Shown: positions 27,503-35,710 of the stretch, one piece after another
How the letters are laid out: each line of letters starts with the position of its first letter
Position numbering within the stretch: the stretch's first letter is position 1
Source of the DNA: an uncultured Emticicia sp.
GTDB lineage: Bacteria; Bacteroidota; Bacteroidia; Cytophagales; Spirosomataceae
Length of the DNA stretch: 37,470 bases
NCBI RefSeq assembly: GCF_937903345.1
Contig: NZ_CALCZQ010000006.1
Span: 1-37,470, forward strand
Direction of reading: 5' to 3'
The notes under the pieces: model-generated
Seen by the model: the letters and a program-made list of their open reading frames with translations, nothing else
Told to the model about the DNA's origin: nothing
Databases searched by the model: none
Translations under genes and position numbers: made by a program

Positions 27503-28144
27503 ATGACACAAGAAAAAATCAGACAAGCATACATAGAATATGTTCTTGATAATGGTAAAGAACCAGAGTCGGTTTATGCTTTTTGCAAGAAATTGAAAAT
27601 TAAAGAAGAGGATTTTTATGATGAATACTCATCTTTTCCTCAAATTGAAAGTGAGATCTGGAAAGCTTTATTTATTGAAGCTCGAGCTTCAGCCGAACGT
27701 GAAGAAGTATATCAAAATTATTCGGTTCGTGAAAAATTGCTGGCTTTCCTTTATACTTGGATTGAGACTTTAAAGAAAAATCGTAGCTATATTTTAAAAT
27801 CTTATGAAGGTTTCGAGAAACCAATTTATACCAAACGTAATGTGCAGTTAGTTGATTTTAAGGCTTCATTTTATGATTATATAAATGAACTTTTGATGGA
27901 GGCACGTGAAACCCGAGAGGTTGAACAACGCCCGATTCCGCAACTAATGCAGCGTTATCCTGATTTATTTTGGGCAAAAACATTATTTATCCTTGATTTT
28001 TGGATAAAAGACACGAGCAAATCATTCGAGAAAACCGATACCATGATTGAGAAAACTGTCAACACAGCTTTTGATTTATTAGGTCGATCGCCTCTGGATT
28101 CATTGTTCGATTTAGGAAAGTTTATTTTTCAAAATAAAAAGTAG
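27503..28144 (+). CDS. TetR-like transcriptional regulator
   Basis: 213 residues, the size of TetR regulators. The N-terminus (TQEKIRQAYIEYVLDNGKEP, VYAFCKKLKIKEEDFYDEYSSF) is a helix-turn-helix arranged as in TetR_N, with FYDEYSSFPQIESEIWKAL in place of the usual LYxHFxxKxxL helix. The rest is an all-helical ligand or dimer domain (SVREKLLAFLYTWIETLKKN, RYPDLFWAKTLFILDFWIKD). It lies 93 bp after the MpaB-like gene and 71 bp before the AarF-like kinase on the same strand, so it may control both. The effector is unknown; a lipid is a reasonable guess from the neighbours. Confidence 0.75.
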   Translation: MTQEKIRQAYIEYVLDNGKEPESVYAFCKKLKIKEEDFYDEYSSFPQIESEIWKALFIEARASAEREEVYQNYSVREKLLAFLYTWIETLKKNRSYILKSYEGFEKPIYTKRNVQLVDFKASFYDYINELLMEARETREVEQRPIPQLMQRYPDLFWAKTLFILDFWIKDTSKSFEKTDTMIEKTVNTAFDLLGRSPLDSLFDLGKFIFQNKK

Positions 28145-28215
28145 AAGCATGACGGGTTTCTTAACTCGTTAAATAATTTTAAAATGAACGAATCTGAATA
28201 TTCGCTCCACAATTT

Positions 28216-29550
28216 ATGAATTCACAAGAAAGTATCCCCACATCGAAAGTTGCTCGTGCTACGCAATTTGCCAAAGCAGGCGTTAAGGTTGGCGGTAATT
28301 ATATCAAACATTACAGTAAAAAGATTTTTGACCCATCACTCACAAAAGAGCAATTACACCAAGACAATGCCACTGATGTATATGATACACTCAGCAATTT
28401 GAAAGGAAGTGCCTTGAAGGTAGCTCAAATGATGAGCATGGACAAAAACCTATTGCCACGTGCCTATACCGATAAATTTGCCATGTCACAATATTCGGCT
28501 CCGCCTTTGTCTGCACCTTTGGTAATCAAGACTTTTAAAAAATATTTTGATAAATCTCCTACCGATATTTTCGATAAGTTTGATTTGAAAGCCGAAAATG
28601 CCGCTTCAATCGGACAAGTCCATAAGGCTGAAAAGAATGGCAAGAAATTGGCGGTGAAAATTCAATATCCAGGCATTGCCGATAGTATTAGTTCAGATTT
28701 GAAAATGGCTCGTCCGTTGGCGGTGCAATTATTGAACTTGAATGATGCCGAAATCGACCGATATTTTAGGGAAGTTGAAGAAAAACTGCTTGAAGAATCG
28801 AATTACGATTTAGAATTACAGCGTTCGGTCGAAATCACGAATGCTTGTAGTCATATTCCTGATTTGTTTTTCCCGAAATACTATCCAGAATATTCATCGA
28901 AAAGAATCTTGACGATGGATTGGATTGAGGGGCAACATTTGAAAGAATTTTTAGATACAAATCCTTCACAGGAAGTACGAAACCGAATCGGACAGGCACT
29001 TTGGGATTTCTATGATTATCAGATGCACACGCTTCGCCAAGTACATGCCGACCCACACCCAGGAAATTTTTTGATGACTCCCGATGGCCGTTTAGGCGTA
29101 ATTGATTTTGGTTGCGTTAAAGTGATTCCAGAAGATTATTATGATAATTATTTTGCCTTAATAAACCCCGATACGCTACAAGACGAAGCCGAAATTCAGA
29201 GAATTTTCTGGGTTTTAGATTTCATTGTGGAAGAAGACTCACCGAAAAATAGGGTGTTTTTCTCAGATTTATTCAAGAAAATGATTGAATTGCTCGGTCG
29301 TCCGTTTAACTCAAATACTTTTGATTTTGGACAAGCGGGTTACGTTGAGGAGATTTATAATTTCTTTGAATATGTTGCGAAATTACCAGAATTGAAAGAT
29401 GCGAAGGCAGCACGTGGTTCGCAACATGGTTTGTACGTAAATCGCACATATTTTGGACTATATACAATTTTGAATGATTTGAAAGCTGAAATAAAAACTA
29501 CCAAACCAGATTGGTTAACTCCAAAACACTTGAAAGCTGAGCTTATTTGA
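28216..29550 (+). CDS. AarF/ABC1/UbiB-family kinase-like protein
   Basis: 444 residues with all main ABC1 marks. The KxGQ motif is present as KVAQ (68-71, Gly replaced by Ala). An Ala-rich loop AENAASIGQVHKAE (about 130) is followed by the ATP lysine in LAVKIQYPG, the catalytic loop HADPHPGNF (about 277-285) and the metal-binding VIDFGCVK (about 295-302). There is no clear C-terminal membrane anchor. ABC1 proteins (UbiB, Coq8) are atypical ATPases that help extract or modify isoprenoid lipids such as quinones. As the last gene after an MpaB-like oxygenase and a TetR-like regulator it may act on the same lipid. A strong terminator follows 26 nt downstream. Confidence 0.88.
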   Translation: MNSQESIPTSKVARATQFAKAGVKVGGNYIKHYSKKIFDPSLTKEQLHQDNATDVYDTLSNLKGSALKVAQMMSMDKNLLPRAYTDKFAMSQYSAPPLSAPLVIKTFKKYFDKSPTDIFDKFDLKAENAASIGQVHKAEKNGKKLAVKIQYPGIADSISSDLKMARPLAVQLLNLNDAEIDRYFREVEEKLLEESNYDLELQRSVEITNACSHIPDLFFPKYYPEYSSKRILTMDWIEGQHLKEFLDTNPSQEVRNRIGQALWDFYDYQMHTLRQVHADPHPGNFLMTPDGRLGVIDFGCVKVIPEDYYDNYFALINPDTLQDEAEIQRIFWVLDFIVEEDSPKNRVFFSDLFKKMIELLGRPFNSNTFDFGQAGYVEEIYNFFEYVAKLPELKDAKAARGSQHGLYVNRTYFGLYTILNDLKAEIKTTKPDWLTPKHLKAELI

Positions 29551-29575
29551 TAAAATGATATTTGATTTTTCTGTA

Positions 29576-29611
29576 GAGACGTTGCCCAATGGAATTTCAT
29601 TGCAACGTCTC
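29576..29611. terminator. Terminator hairpin after AarF-like gene
   Basis: GAGACGTTG (29576-29584) pairs with CAACGTCTC (29603-29611), and CAATG/CATTG extend the stem inside. ATCTTTT follows. Hairpins of this AGACGTTGC type recur in Bacteroidota genomes. Confidence 0.75.
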
Positions 29612-30006
29612 ATCTTTTGTATTCCTAATCTAGATTTTGGTTTTTTTTGATTTTTAACTATTGTTCGTATACCGAAATCGCGTTGCCGAAGTGGTTTCTA
29701 TACAAAAAGACCAATTAAAATTTCAAAAAATGTATTTTATACTGTGTTTAAGTGTTTTTTCAAAACTACTTATAGCTCGAAAAACTGCTCAATTTCTTAA
29801 CCTAACAAACTTTAAATTATAGGTTTAGATTCGAATACTATTAATGACACTTTGAAACCAATTTGGAGCAAAGAAAGTATTTGGTCTTGTTTTTATTTTG
29901 ATAAAATTGTATTTTAATCGATTCGAAAGGTCGTATTATTCAAAATTAAAGCTCCTTTTATTTTTATTTAATATCAATAAAACGCAGCCTTGAATATAAA
30001 TTTAGG

Positions 30007-30037
30007 TTTTATCTAGTGATTTTTTAGCTTACTTTTG
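30007..30037 (+). promoter_or_regulatory. Bacteroidota-type promoter for the 5'-nucleotidase gene
   Basis: TTTT (30007-30010, consensus TTTG), a 19-nt spacer and TACTTTTG (30030-30037, consensus TAnnTTTG). The -7 box ends 40 nt before the ATG at 30078. Confidence 0.6.
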
Positions 30038-30077
30038 TTAAAAATATAATACCTATTTTTATATTAAATTAATAATT

Positions 30078-31622
30078 ATGAAGAAGCTCTCTCTAATAAT
30101 ACTGCTTTTGGTAGTGTCGGTTGCCTGTAGAACAGCAAAGACTTCAAAAAACAATACATCAAATAACCAAAATGAGGTTTTAGTCACTTTCCTTCATCTC
30201 AATGATGTTTACGAAATTTCACCCCTTGACAATGGAAAAGTTGGAGGAATGGCTCGTGTAGCTACTGTTCGTAAAGATTTACTGAAAGAAAACCCAAATA
30301 CTGTAACCGTACTTTCGGGCGATTTCCTTAGTCCATCTGTCATTGGAACACTTCGCCATGAAGGAAAAGGTATCAAAGGAAAACAAATGGTTGATGTTAT
30401 GAATACAGTTGGAGTAGATTGGGTTTGTTTTGGAAATCATGAGTTTGATTTAGACCAAAAAGATTTACAAGAACGAATCAATGAATCTAATTTTAATTGG
30501 TTGAATACCAATGCTTTAGAGAAAGGAATAGACGGATACGTACCATTTGGAAAAGTAGTAGGTGGTGTGAAATTTCCTTTCTTGAAAACTACAATTTTGA
30601 CATTTAAAAATGCTAATGGCGACGAAGTAAAAGTAGGTATGTTCGGGATTTTATTGCCATCAAATAAAAAAGATTTTGTTTTATATGAAGATTTATTCGA
30701 AGCAGCTAAACAGGCTTATGCTGAGTTAGAACCAAAGTGTGATTTTGTGGTAGGAATTACGCACCTCAATAAAGTTGACGATATAAAACTGGCGAAAATG
30801 CTACCAAATGTAAAGTTACTTATGGGCGGACACGACCACGATAATATGCGTGAGCAAATAGGAAGTGTAATCATGGCAAAGGCTGATGCTAATGCCAAAA
30901 CTGCTTACATTCACCGAATTACATTTAATAAAGTTACGAGTAAAGTAGAGTTAAAATCTGAATTAAAGAAAATCGACAATAAGATTGCTGACGAACCTAC
31001 GACTGCCGATGTTGTAAAGAAATGGGAGGATATTCAAGATGGAGCGTTTAAGGCGATCGGATTAAATAAAGATGAAGTAATTGCTGATTTGAAAGAGCCA
31101 CTCGATGGTCATGAAACTGTAGTGCGTAATACGCAAGGAAATATGGGGAGCATGATAAATAATGCCTTGTTGGCTTCATCACCTAATAAATTTGATTGTG
31201 CATTTTTCAATGGGGGTTCGATACGTATTGATGATAATGTTTCTGGAAAACTCACGCAGCTTGATGTACTTCGTATTTTACCTTTTGGTGGAAAATTGGT
31301 CGAGATAAAACTTCGTGGACGCTTACTTGAAAGAGTCTTACAAACTGGCTTAGAAAACAAAGGGAGTGGAGGATATTTACAATATGAGAAAATCTCTTAC
31401 GATGATGCAAAGAAAGAGTGGAAAATCGACGGAAAATTATTAGATGTAAATCAAGAATATAACATAATTACAAGCGACTTCTTGTTTTCGGGTAAAGAAC
31501 GCAACCTAGGTTTCTTCTCTAAACAAAACCCTGATGTAATTTCAATAGTTGAGACATTTCCCGAAAACGATGTTAGAAACGATATTCGTAAGGCTGTGAT
31601 TGCTTATTTCAAGAAAAAATAA
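30078..31622 (+). CDS. Lipoprotein 5'-nucleotidase / metallophosphatase (UshA-like)
   Basis: 514 residues. The signal MKKLSLIILLLVVSVAC ends in a lipobox-like VSVAC, so it is probably a lipoprotein. The N-terminal calcineurin-like metallophosphatase domain has FLHLNDVYEI (usually D-x-H in this motif; here the first Asp is Leu-adjacent HLND), VLSGDFLSPS, CFGNHEFD, VVGITHL and LMGGHDHD. The C-terminal 5'-nucleotidase domain (from about 330) has VRNTQGNMGSMINNALL, CAFFNGGSIRID and LDVLRILPFGGKLVEI. Such enzymes hydrolyse nucleotides or related phosphoesters in the periplasm or at the surface. Its own promoter is visible upstream, and porQ follows after 45 bp containing a perfect hairpin. Confidence 0.9.
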   Translation: MKKLSLIILLLVVSVACRTAKTSKNNTSNNQNEVLVTFLHLNDVYEISPLDNGKVGGMARVATVRKDLLKENPNTVTVLSGDFLSPSVIGTLRHEGKGIKGKQMVDVMNTVGVDWVCFGNHEFDLDQKDLQERINESNFNWLNTNALEKGIDGYVPFGKVVGGVKFPFLKTTILTFKNANGDEVKVGMFGILLPSNKKDFVLYEDLFEAAKQAYAELEPKCDFVVGITHLNKVDDIKLAKMLPNVKLLMGGHDHDNMREQIGSVIMAKADANAKTAYIHRITFNKVTSKVELKSELKKIDNKIADEPTTADVVKKWEDIQDGAFKAIGLNKDEVIADLKEPLDGHETVVRNTQGNMGSMINNALLASSPNKFDCAFFNGGSIRIDDNVSGKLTQLDVLRILPFGGKLVEIKLRGRLLERVLQTGLENKGSGGYLQYEKISYDDAKKEWKIDGKLLDVNQEYNIITSDFLFSGKERNLGFFSKQNPDVISIVETFPENDVRNDIRKAVIAYFKKK

Positions 31623-31626
31623 AAAA

Positions 31627-31661
31627 AAGCTTATTCAACAGTATAAATATTGAATAAGCTT
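31627..31661. terminator. Perfect 12-bp hairpin between 5'-nucleotidase gene and porQ
   Basis: AAGCTTATTCAA (31627-31638) pairs with TTGAATAAGCTT (31650-31661) around an 11-nt loop. It begins 4 nt after one stop codon and ends 6 nt before the next ATG. No U tract follows on the plus strand, so it may act as a partial terminator, an mRNA-processing site or a structure covering the porQ initiation region. Confidence 0.5.
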
Positions 31662-31667
31662 AACATT

Positions 31668-32666
31668 ATGAGAAATCTTGTATTGATATTAACTATGTTT
31701 TTTGTAGCATTTTTATCAAATGCACAAAATAGTTTTTCGTTTCTCAATATCCCTACCCACGCACGAATCAATGCACTTGGTGGTATAAATGTATCCTTTT
31801 CAGGCCAAGACTTGAATTTTATTACGTCTAATCCTGCTTTATTAGATTCTTCCCAACGTGGACAAATCGGTATGAGTTATTCGCCATATTTAGCACAAAG
31901 CAATTATCTGACACTCAATTATGCACCTCAAATTCGCTCAAAAGGCACTTGGGCGTTTAGCTTACAAAATCTGAATTACGGCACATTTCAAGGCACTGAT
32001 GCTGCCGGAAATCAGACAAACGGATTTTCGGCTAATGACTTTGTTTTGGTCGGTGTTTATGCCCGAAAAGTAAAATATATTACATTTGGGATATCAGCAA
32101 AATTGGCAGGCTCTGTGCTTGAATCTTATAGTTCGATGGCCTTAATGACCGATTGGGGAGCTACTTTTCGTCATCCAATTCATGAATTTAGCGTTGGTTT
32201 AGCCGCCAAAAATGTAGGTTATGTACTTAAATCTTACGGTGAAATTCGAACCGATATTCCTTTCGATTTGCAACTCGGAACTACATTCAAACCTAAATAT
32301 ATGCCGGTGCGTTTTTCTCTTACAGGGCATCACTTATATGTATTTGATATTTCTTATAATGATATCGAATCCAACTATATTTTTGATGAGAAAGGCATCA
32401 AAATTCAAAAGAAAATCTCGACTGCTGACAAGATTTCTCGGCATTTTGTAATCGGTACTGAACTGCTTTTTAACAAGAATTTTAATTTACTTCTTGGATA
32501 TAACTTTCTCCGTCGCAAAGAATTACTTGTTAATGGTTTAGGTGGTGCGAATGGCTTTTCGTTTGGTGCCAGTCTTCGTGTCAAAAAAATTGATTTTTGT
32601 ATTTCTCACGCCTTTTTATCCGCTTTCAAAGGACAAACTATTTTAAGTCTTATTTGGCGTAAATAA
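31668..32666 (+). CDS. porQ: Type IX secretion system protein PorQ
   Basis: 332 residues with signal peptide MRNLVLILTMFFVAFLSNAQ. The mature start NSFSFLNIPTHARINALGG, followed by FITSNPALLDSSQRGQIGMSY, is the signature of the PorQ branch of the PorV/PorQ outer-membrane beta-barrel family. Alternating hydrophobic strands continue to the C-terminus, which ends SLIWRK. PorQ works with the PorU/PorV/PorZ cell-surface attachment complex of type IX secretion. ATG 31668 is chosen over a TTG at 31650 because the signal peptide begins there. porD lies 19 kb away in this window, so T9SS genes are scattered as is usual. Confidence 0.88.
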   Translation: MRNLVLILTMFFVAFLSNAQNSFSFLNIPTHARINALGGINVSFSGQDLNFITSNPALLDSSQRGQIGMSYSPYLAQSNYLTLNYAPQIRSKGTWAFSLQNLNYGTFQGTDAAGNQTNGFSANDFVLVGVYARKVKYITFGISAKLAGSVLESYSSMALMTDWGATFRHPIHEFSVGLAAKNVGYVLKSYGEIRTDIPFDLQLGTTFKPKYMPVRFSLTGHHLYVFDISYNDIESNYIFDEKGIKIQKKISTADKISRHFVIGTELLFNKNFNLLLGYNFLRRKELLVNGLGGANGFSFGASLRVKKIDFCISHAFLSAFKGQTILSLIWRK

Positions 32667-33036
32667 TTATCAATTCTTTGATATGAAATCAGTTCAAGCG
32701 TCGATAAATATTGTCCGCTTACTAAAAAATAACATTGATGATAAAATTAATGTTTATGCGGATAGAAAGTGAACATTAAGGGATTACTTCATTTTGTAAA
32801 ACTTTCTTTTTGGTAAGCCTTTCGGTGTAAAGAAAACTATTATTATTGGTGCAGGTATAGGTATTAATCGCACCAAGTTTGCAAGAATATTAAAATAGTA
32901 CAATTAAAAATAGGGCAATCCTTTTATTAAGTCGTGATTCCGATAATCTATTTTGTTTTATCACAATGAAGGCTACCTTTGCAATTAATATTTACACTAA
33001 AACTAAGCTTTTATTATAAATCATTTTTCTAAAATA
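32667..33036. other. Intergenic region upstream of hslU
   Basis: 370 bp, AT-rich. Apart from the hslU promoter at 32952-32981 I see no gene, fold or repeat. A short stretch near 32850-32880 (GGTATAGGTATTAATCG) repeats GGTAT but has no evident meaning. Confidence 0.55.
32952..32981 (+). promoter_or_regulatory. Bacteroidota-type promoter for hslU
   Basis: TTTG (32952-32955), an 18-nt spacer and TACCTTTG (32974-32981), a full match to the -33/-7 consensus. The -7 box ends 55 nt before the hslU ATG. Confidence 0.7.
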
Positions 33037-34434
33037 ATGTCAAAAAAAATAGAAAACCTTACACCACAACAAATCGTAAACGAACTCGATAAGTATATAA
33101 TCGGACAAAAAGATGCCAAACGAAATGTAGCTATTGCCCTTCGAAATCGCTGGAGAAGAATGAATGCAGTTGCCGATATGGTTGCCGAAATCATTCCAAA
33201 TAATATCTTGATGATTGGCTCAACTGGCGTTGGTAAAACTGAAATCGCTCGCAGATTGGCCAAAATTGCTGATGCTCCATTTGTAAAAGTAGAGGCTTCA
33301 AAATTTACCGAAGTCGGTTATGTTGGGCGTGACTGCGAAAGCATGGTGCGTGATTTGGTAGAGCAGGCCGTAAATATGGTAAAAATTGCTAAGAAAGAAG
33401 AGGTAAAGGCTAAAGCATTAGAGGCGGTAGAAGACAAGCTTCTTGATATTCTGATTCCACCTGTGAAAGACACAAAAGAGACCGGTTTTATAGTAGAAGA
33501 AAACAAAAAAGAGAATGAAGATAATTCTGAATCTTTATTGAATGAGAAAACCCGTGAGGCTTTCCGCTCGAAACTTCGTAATGGAGAACTCGACCACCGT
33601 AAGGTAGAAATTGATGTGCAAGGCGGCGGAATGCCAAATATTGGTGTGATGGGCGGCCCCATTGATGATATGTCTATGATGAATATTCAAGAAATGTTGG
33701 GTGGAATGATGCCAAAAAGAGGTAAAAAACGCAAATTAACGATTGCCGAAGCCCGAAAAGTTTTGTTGGAGGAAGAAGCCTCAAAACTAATAGATATGGA
33801 TGAAGTGAAAGAGGAAGCAATCTGGAAAGCCGAAAATCTTGGGATTATCTTTATTGACGAAATAGATAAAATTGCTAATAGTGGAGCAAAATCTGGTGGG
33901 GGTGCCGACGTAAGTCGTGAAGGGGTACAGCGAGATTTACTACCAATCGTAGAAGGAAGTGCCGTAAATACCAAACACGGTACTGTAAAAACCGACCATA
34001 TTTTATTTGTAGCCGCTGGAGCCTTTCATGTATCAAAACCTTCTGATTTAATTCCCGAATTGCAAGGGCGTTTCCCAATCAGAGTTGAGCTTGAAAGCTT
34101 AACCGAAGATAATTTCTTTCAGATTCTGAAAGCCCCCAAAAATGCCCTGACTAAGCAATATATAGCCATGCTTGAAGCTGAAGGTGTTACGCTAACATTC
34201 GATGATGAAGCAATTCGTGAGCTTGCTCACATTGCATTTGAAGCTAATAGCGAAGTAGAAAATATAGGAGCAAGAAGACTTCAAACCGTAATGAGCCATT
34301 TACTCAACGAAATTATGTTTGATGTGCCTGATAATATCATCTCGAATTCAACAATCACCATCACCAAAGAATTGGTTGCTCAACGACTTTTGGGTTTAGT
34401 CAAAAACCGTGATTTGAGCCAATATATTTTATAG
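33037..34434 (+). CDS. hslU: ATP-dependent protease ATPase subunit HslU
   Basis: 465 residues of the HslU/ClpY AAA+ unfoldase. It starts LTPQQIVNELDKYIIGQKDAKR, then Walker A GSTGVGKT (61-68), the pore loop GYVGRD (94-99), a variable intermediate domain (about 110-245), Walker B IIFIDEIDKIA and sensor/C-domain motifs (ELQGRFPIRVEL, GARRLQTVMSHLLNEI). The C-terminus LSQYIL resembles the tail that docks into HslV. HslU feeds unfolded substrates to the HslV peptidase. hslV is not adjacent in either direction, so the two subunits are coded apart in this genome or hslV lies outside the window. It has a clear promoter of its own. Confidence 0.96.
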   Translation: MSKKIENLTPQQIVNELDKYIIGQKDAKRNVAIALRNRWRRMNAVADMVAEIIPNNILMIGSTGVGKTEIARRLAKIADAPFVKVEASKFTEVGYVGRDCESMVRDLVEQAVNMVKIAKKEEVKAKALEAVEDKLLDILIPPVKDTKETGFIVEENKKENEDNSESLLNEKTREAFRSKLRNGELDHRKVEIDVQGGGMPNIGVMGGPIDDMSMMNIQEMLGGMMPKRGKKRKLTIAEARKVLLEEEASKLIDMDEVKEEAIWKAENLGIIFIDEIDKIANSGAKSGGGADVSREGVQRDLLPIVEGSAVNTKHGTVKTDHILFVAAGAFHVSKPSDLIPELQGRFPIRVELESLTEDNFFQILKAPKNALTKQYIAMLEAEGVTLTFDDEAIRELAHIAFEANSEVENIGARRLQTVMSHLLNEIMFDVPDNIISNSTITITKELVAQRLLGLVKNRDLSQYIL

Positions 34435-34453
34435 AAGTTTTAAGTTTTGTAAT

Positions 34454-34660
34454 AAAATAGGTTTAGTCAAAAATATGTAAACAAATGGCAAAAACAATAA
34501 GCTCGTGTCTATAAAGTTCGACTTTAAGAGCTGTTGCATTTGTAAGCGTTATGGAAAACTATGCTACTTTACGACAATTAACTATAAATCAATGGGTTTT
34601 ATGGTTGGTATGGTTGCAAATCAATAATTCTGTAAGTTTAGCATTTTGCAAATGCGGACT
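34454..34660. repeat. Structured ~200-bp repeat, copy 1
   Basis: First of three related blocks (with 35491-35710 and 37262-37452). Shared parts from left to right are AAAATAGGTTTA, CAAAAATATGTAAACAAATG, AACAAT, ATTTGTAAGCG, CTATGCTACTTT, the stem AACTATAAA/TTTATGGTT, and the end GCATTTTGCAAATGCGGA, itself a 6-bp hairpin. It also holds a private hairpin TAAAGT-TCG-ACTTTA (34521-34535). At the left end the minus strand reads ATTG, 19 nt, TATTTTTG (34468-34498), a Bacteroidota-type promoter pointing leftward. No transposase or integrase is nearby. Confidence 0.8.
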
Positions 34661-34857
34661 ATGGGGGTAGGGTAGTTTAGGAGCAAAATATCGGCTAATA
34701 AAAAAAGGCTTAACGTTTTTGGCGAATGTCTTGAGATTATAATCAAAGCTCTATTATTGCATCATTTCGGATGGCTCATGCTGCTGAGTTTTATGCACAT
34801 GCCAAAATAATAACTTTAAGCCCGAATAATATCAAATCTAATGTTGTTATTTGAGCT
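34661..34857. other. Rest of hslU-distal gap, possible gene remnant
   Basis: This 197-bp stretch between repeat copy 1 and the next gene's stop has no complete gene. From about 34733 to 34855 the plus strand reads an open stretch including IIASFRMAHAAEFYAHAKII before a TGA; it lacks a start and may be a fragment of a lost gene, but I cannot name it. Confidence 0.3.
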
Positions 34858-35442
34858 TTAATTTTTTGCTATTTTCATTTGAAAGATAATTTCTGCTATC
34901 CCCAAATCAATATTTTTTTGCTTTTTGTTTTTTTCTAATTCACACCTTTGATTCTCTTTTACCGAATTTTCATTACTGCAAGTAGAGCATTTCATGCCAT
35001 ATTCAAAGATTACTAGTTTATTCTCTTTTAAAAAACTGCAATAGTGCAATTCAAAATACTTTCCCATTGCTGCATCTGAATAACCAATCCTTTCACAATA
35101 TTGCTTTCGCTTAATAATTTTTACAAATTTCCAATCTTTTCCTGATACACAATTTAGCATATTATTTTCAAATTCGACTTCACTTTCATTGCTCAATTGT
35201 TCCTTGTTGTCTTGCCAAGGAAGTTTCAATGTCCCAATTAAATCTATCGGAATAATAGCGATGTTAAAAACTTCTGTTTGCCCAATAGTCTGGTTCAATG
35301 CACCCGGAATCAAAACTTGAAATCGATTTGATATGTCCTTCAAATTAATGTCTTGCAAATTATATGGTTTTTGAGCAAATAATGTAAAAGATAAGAGTAA
35401 AATTACTCCCGTTACGAATGGTTTTACAATCGATTTTGTCAT
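34858..35442 (-). CDS. Secreted cysteine-rich protein, function unknown
   Basis: 194 residues. The N-terminus MTKSIVKPFVTGVILLLSFTLFAQ is a signal peptide with likely cleavage near residue 24. The mature part has six cysteines, including MKCSTCSNE and the spaced NCVSGKDW, QYCERIGY, HYCSFLKEN and QRCELEK, suggesting disulfides outside the cytoplasm. I recognise no family or catalytic motif. It lies between repeat copies 1 and 2; the copy 2 end facing it carries a -7-like box (TATTTTGG on the minus strand, 35497-35504) 54 nt before its ATG. It looks like an accessory gene carried in a repeat-bounded segment. Confidence 0.7.
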   Translation of the reverse strand: MTKSIVKPFVTGVILLLSFTLFAQKPYNLQDINLKDISNRFQVLIPGALNQTIGQTEVFNIAIIPIDLIGTLKLPWQDNKEQLSNESEVEFENNMLNCVSGKDWKFVKIIKRKQYCERIGYSDAAMGKYFELHYCSFLKENKLVIFEYGMKCSTCSNENSVKENQRCELEKNKKQKNIDLGIAEIIFQMKIAKN

Positions 35443-35490
35443 ATTTTTTTGTTAATTGTTATTTTTGGGTTTATCTAGTCCGGTAACAGG

Positions 35491-35710
35491 TTAATACCAA
35501 AATATGTAAAATTTGTTTACTGAATAATGTACAAACAAATGGCAAGAACAATTAGACCACATCTACAATGATGAACATTATAAATAAAAGGATTTGTAAG
35601 CGAAGTGGAACTATGCCACTTTTCAACCATAAACGATAAATGGGTTTTATGGTTGGTTAGGTTTGCTGCAACTAATAATCCTTAAACTCAGGCATTTTGC
35701 AAGTGCGGAT
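35491..35710. repeat. Structured ~200-bp repeat, copy 2
   Basis: Second block of the family. It has the perfect 10-bp stem CAACCATAAA/TTTATGGTTG and an extra hairpin AAGTGG-AACTATG-CCACTT. The end GCATTTTGCAAGTGCGGA keeps the terminal hairpin through a G-U pair. About 25 bp (with GTTTAC and GTACAAAC as arms) is inserted near the left end compared with copies 1 and 3. The right end abuts the stop codon of the TPR gene. TTGCTGCAACTAATAATCC and the following bases are the same in copy 3, so these two copies are closest. Confidence 0.8.

Larger units (their letters stand above)
29551..30077. other. Intergenic region with terminator and promoter only
   Basis: 527 bp of AT-rich sequence. It holds the terminator hairpin at 29576-29611 near its left end and a promoter at 30007-30037 near its right end. 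In between I see no coding frame of protein-like composition, no tRNA-like fold and no repeat shared with the rest of the window. Confidence 0.6.
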
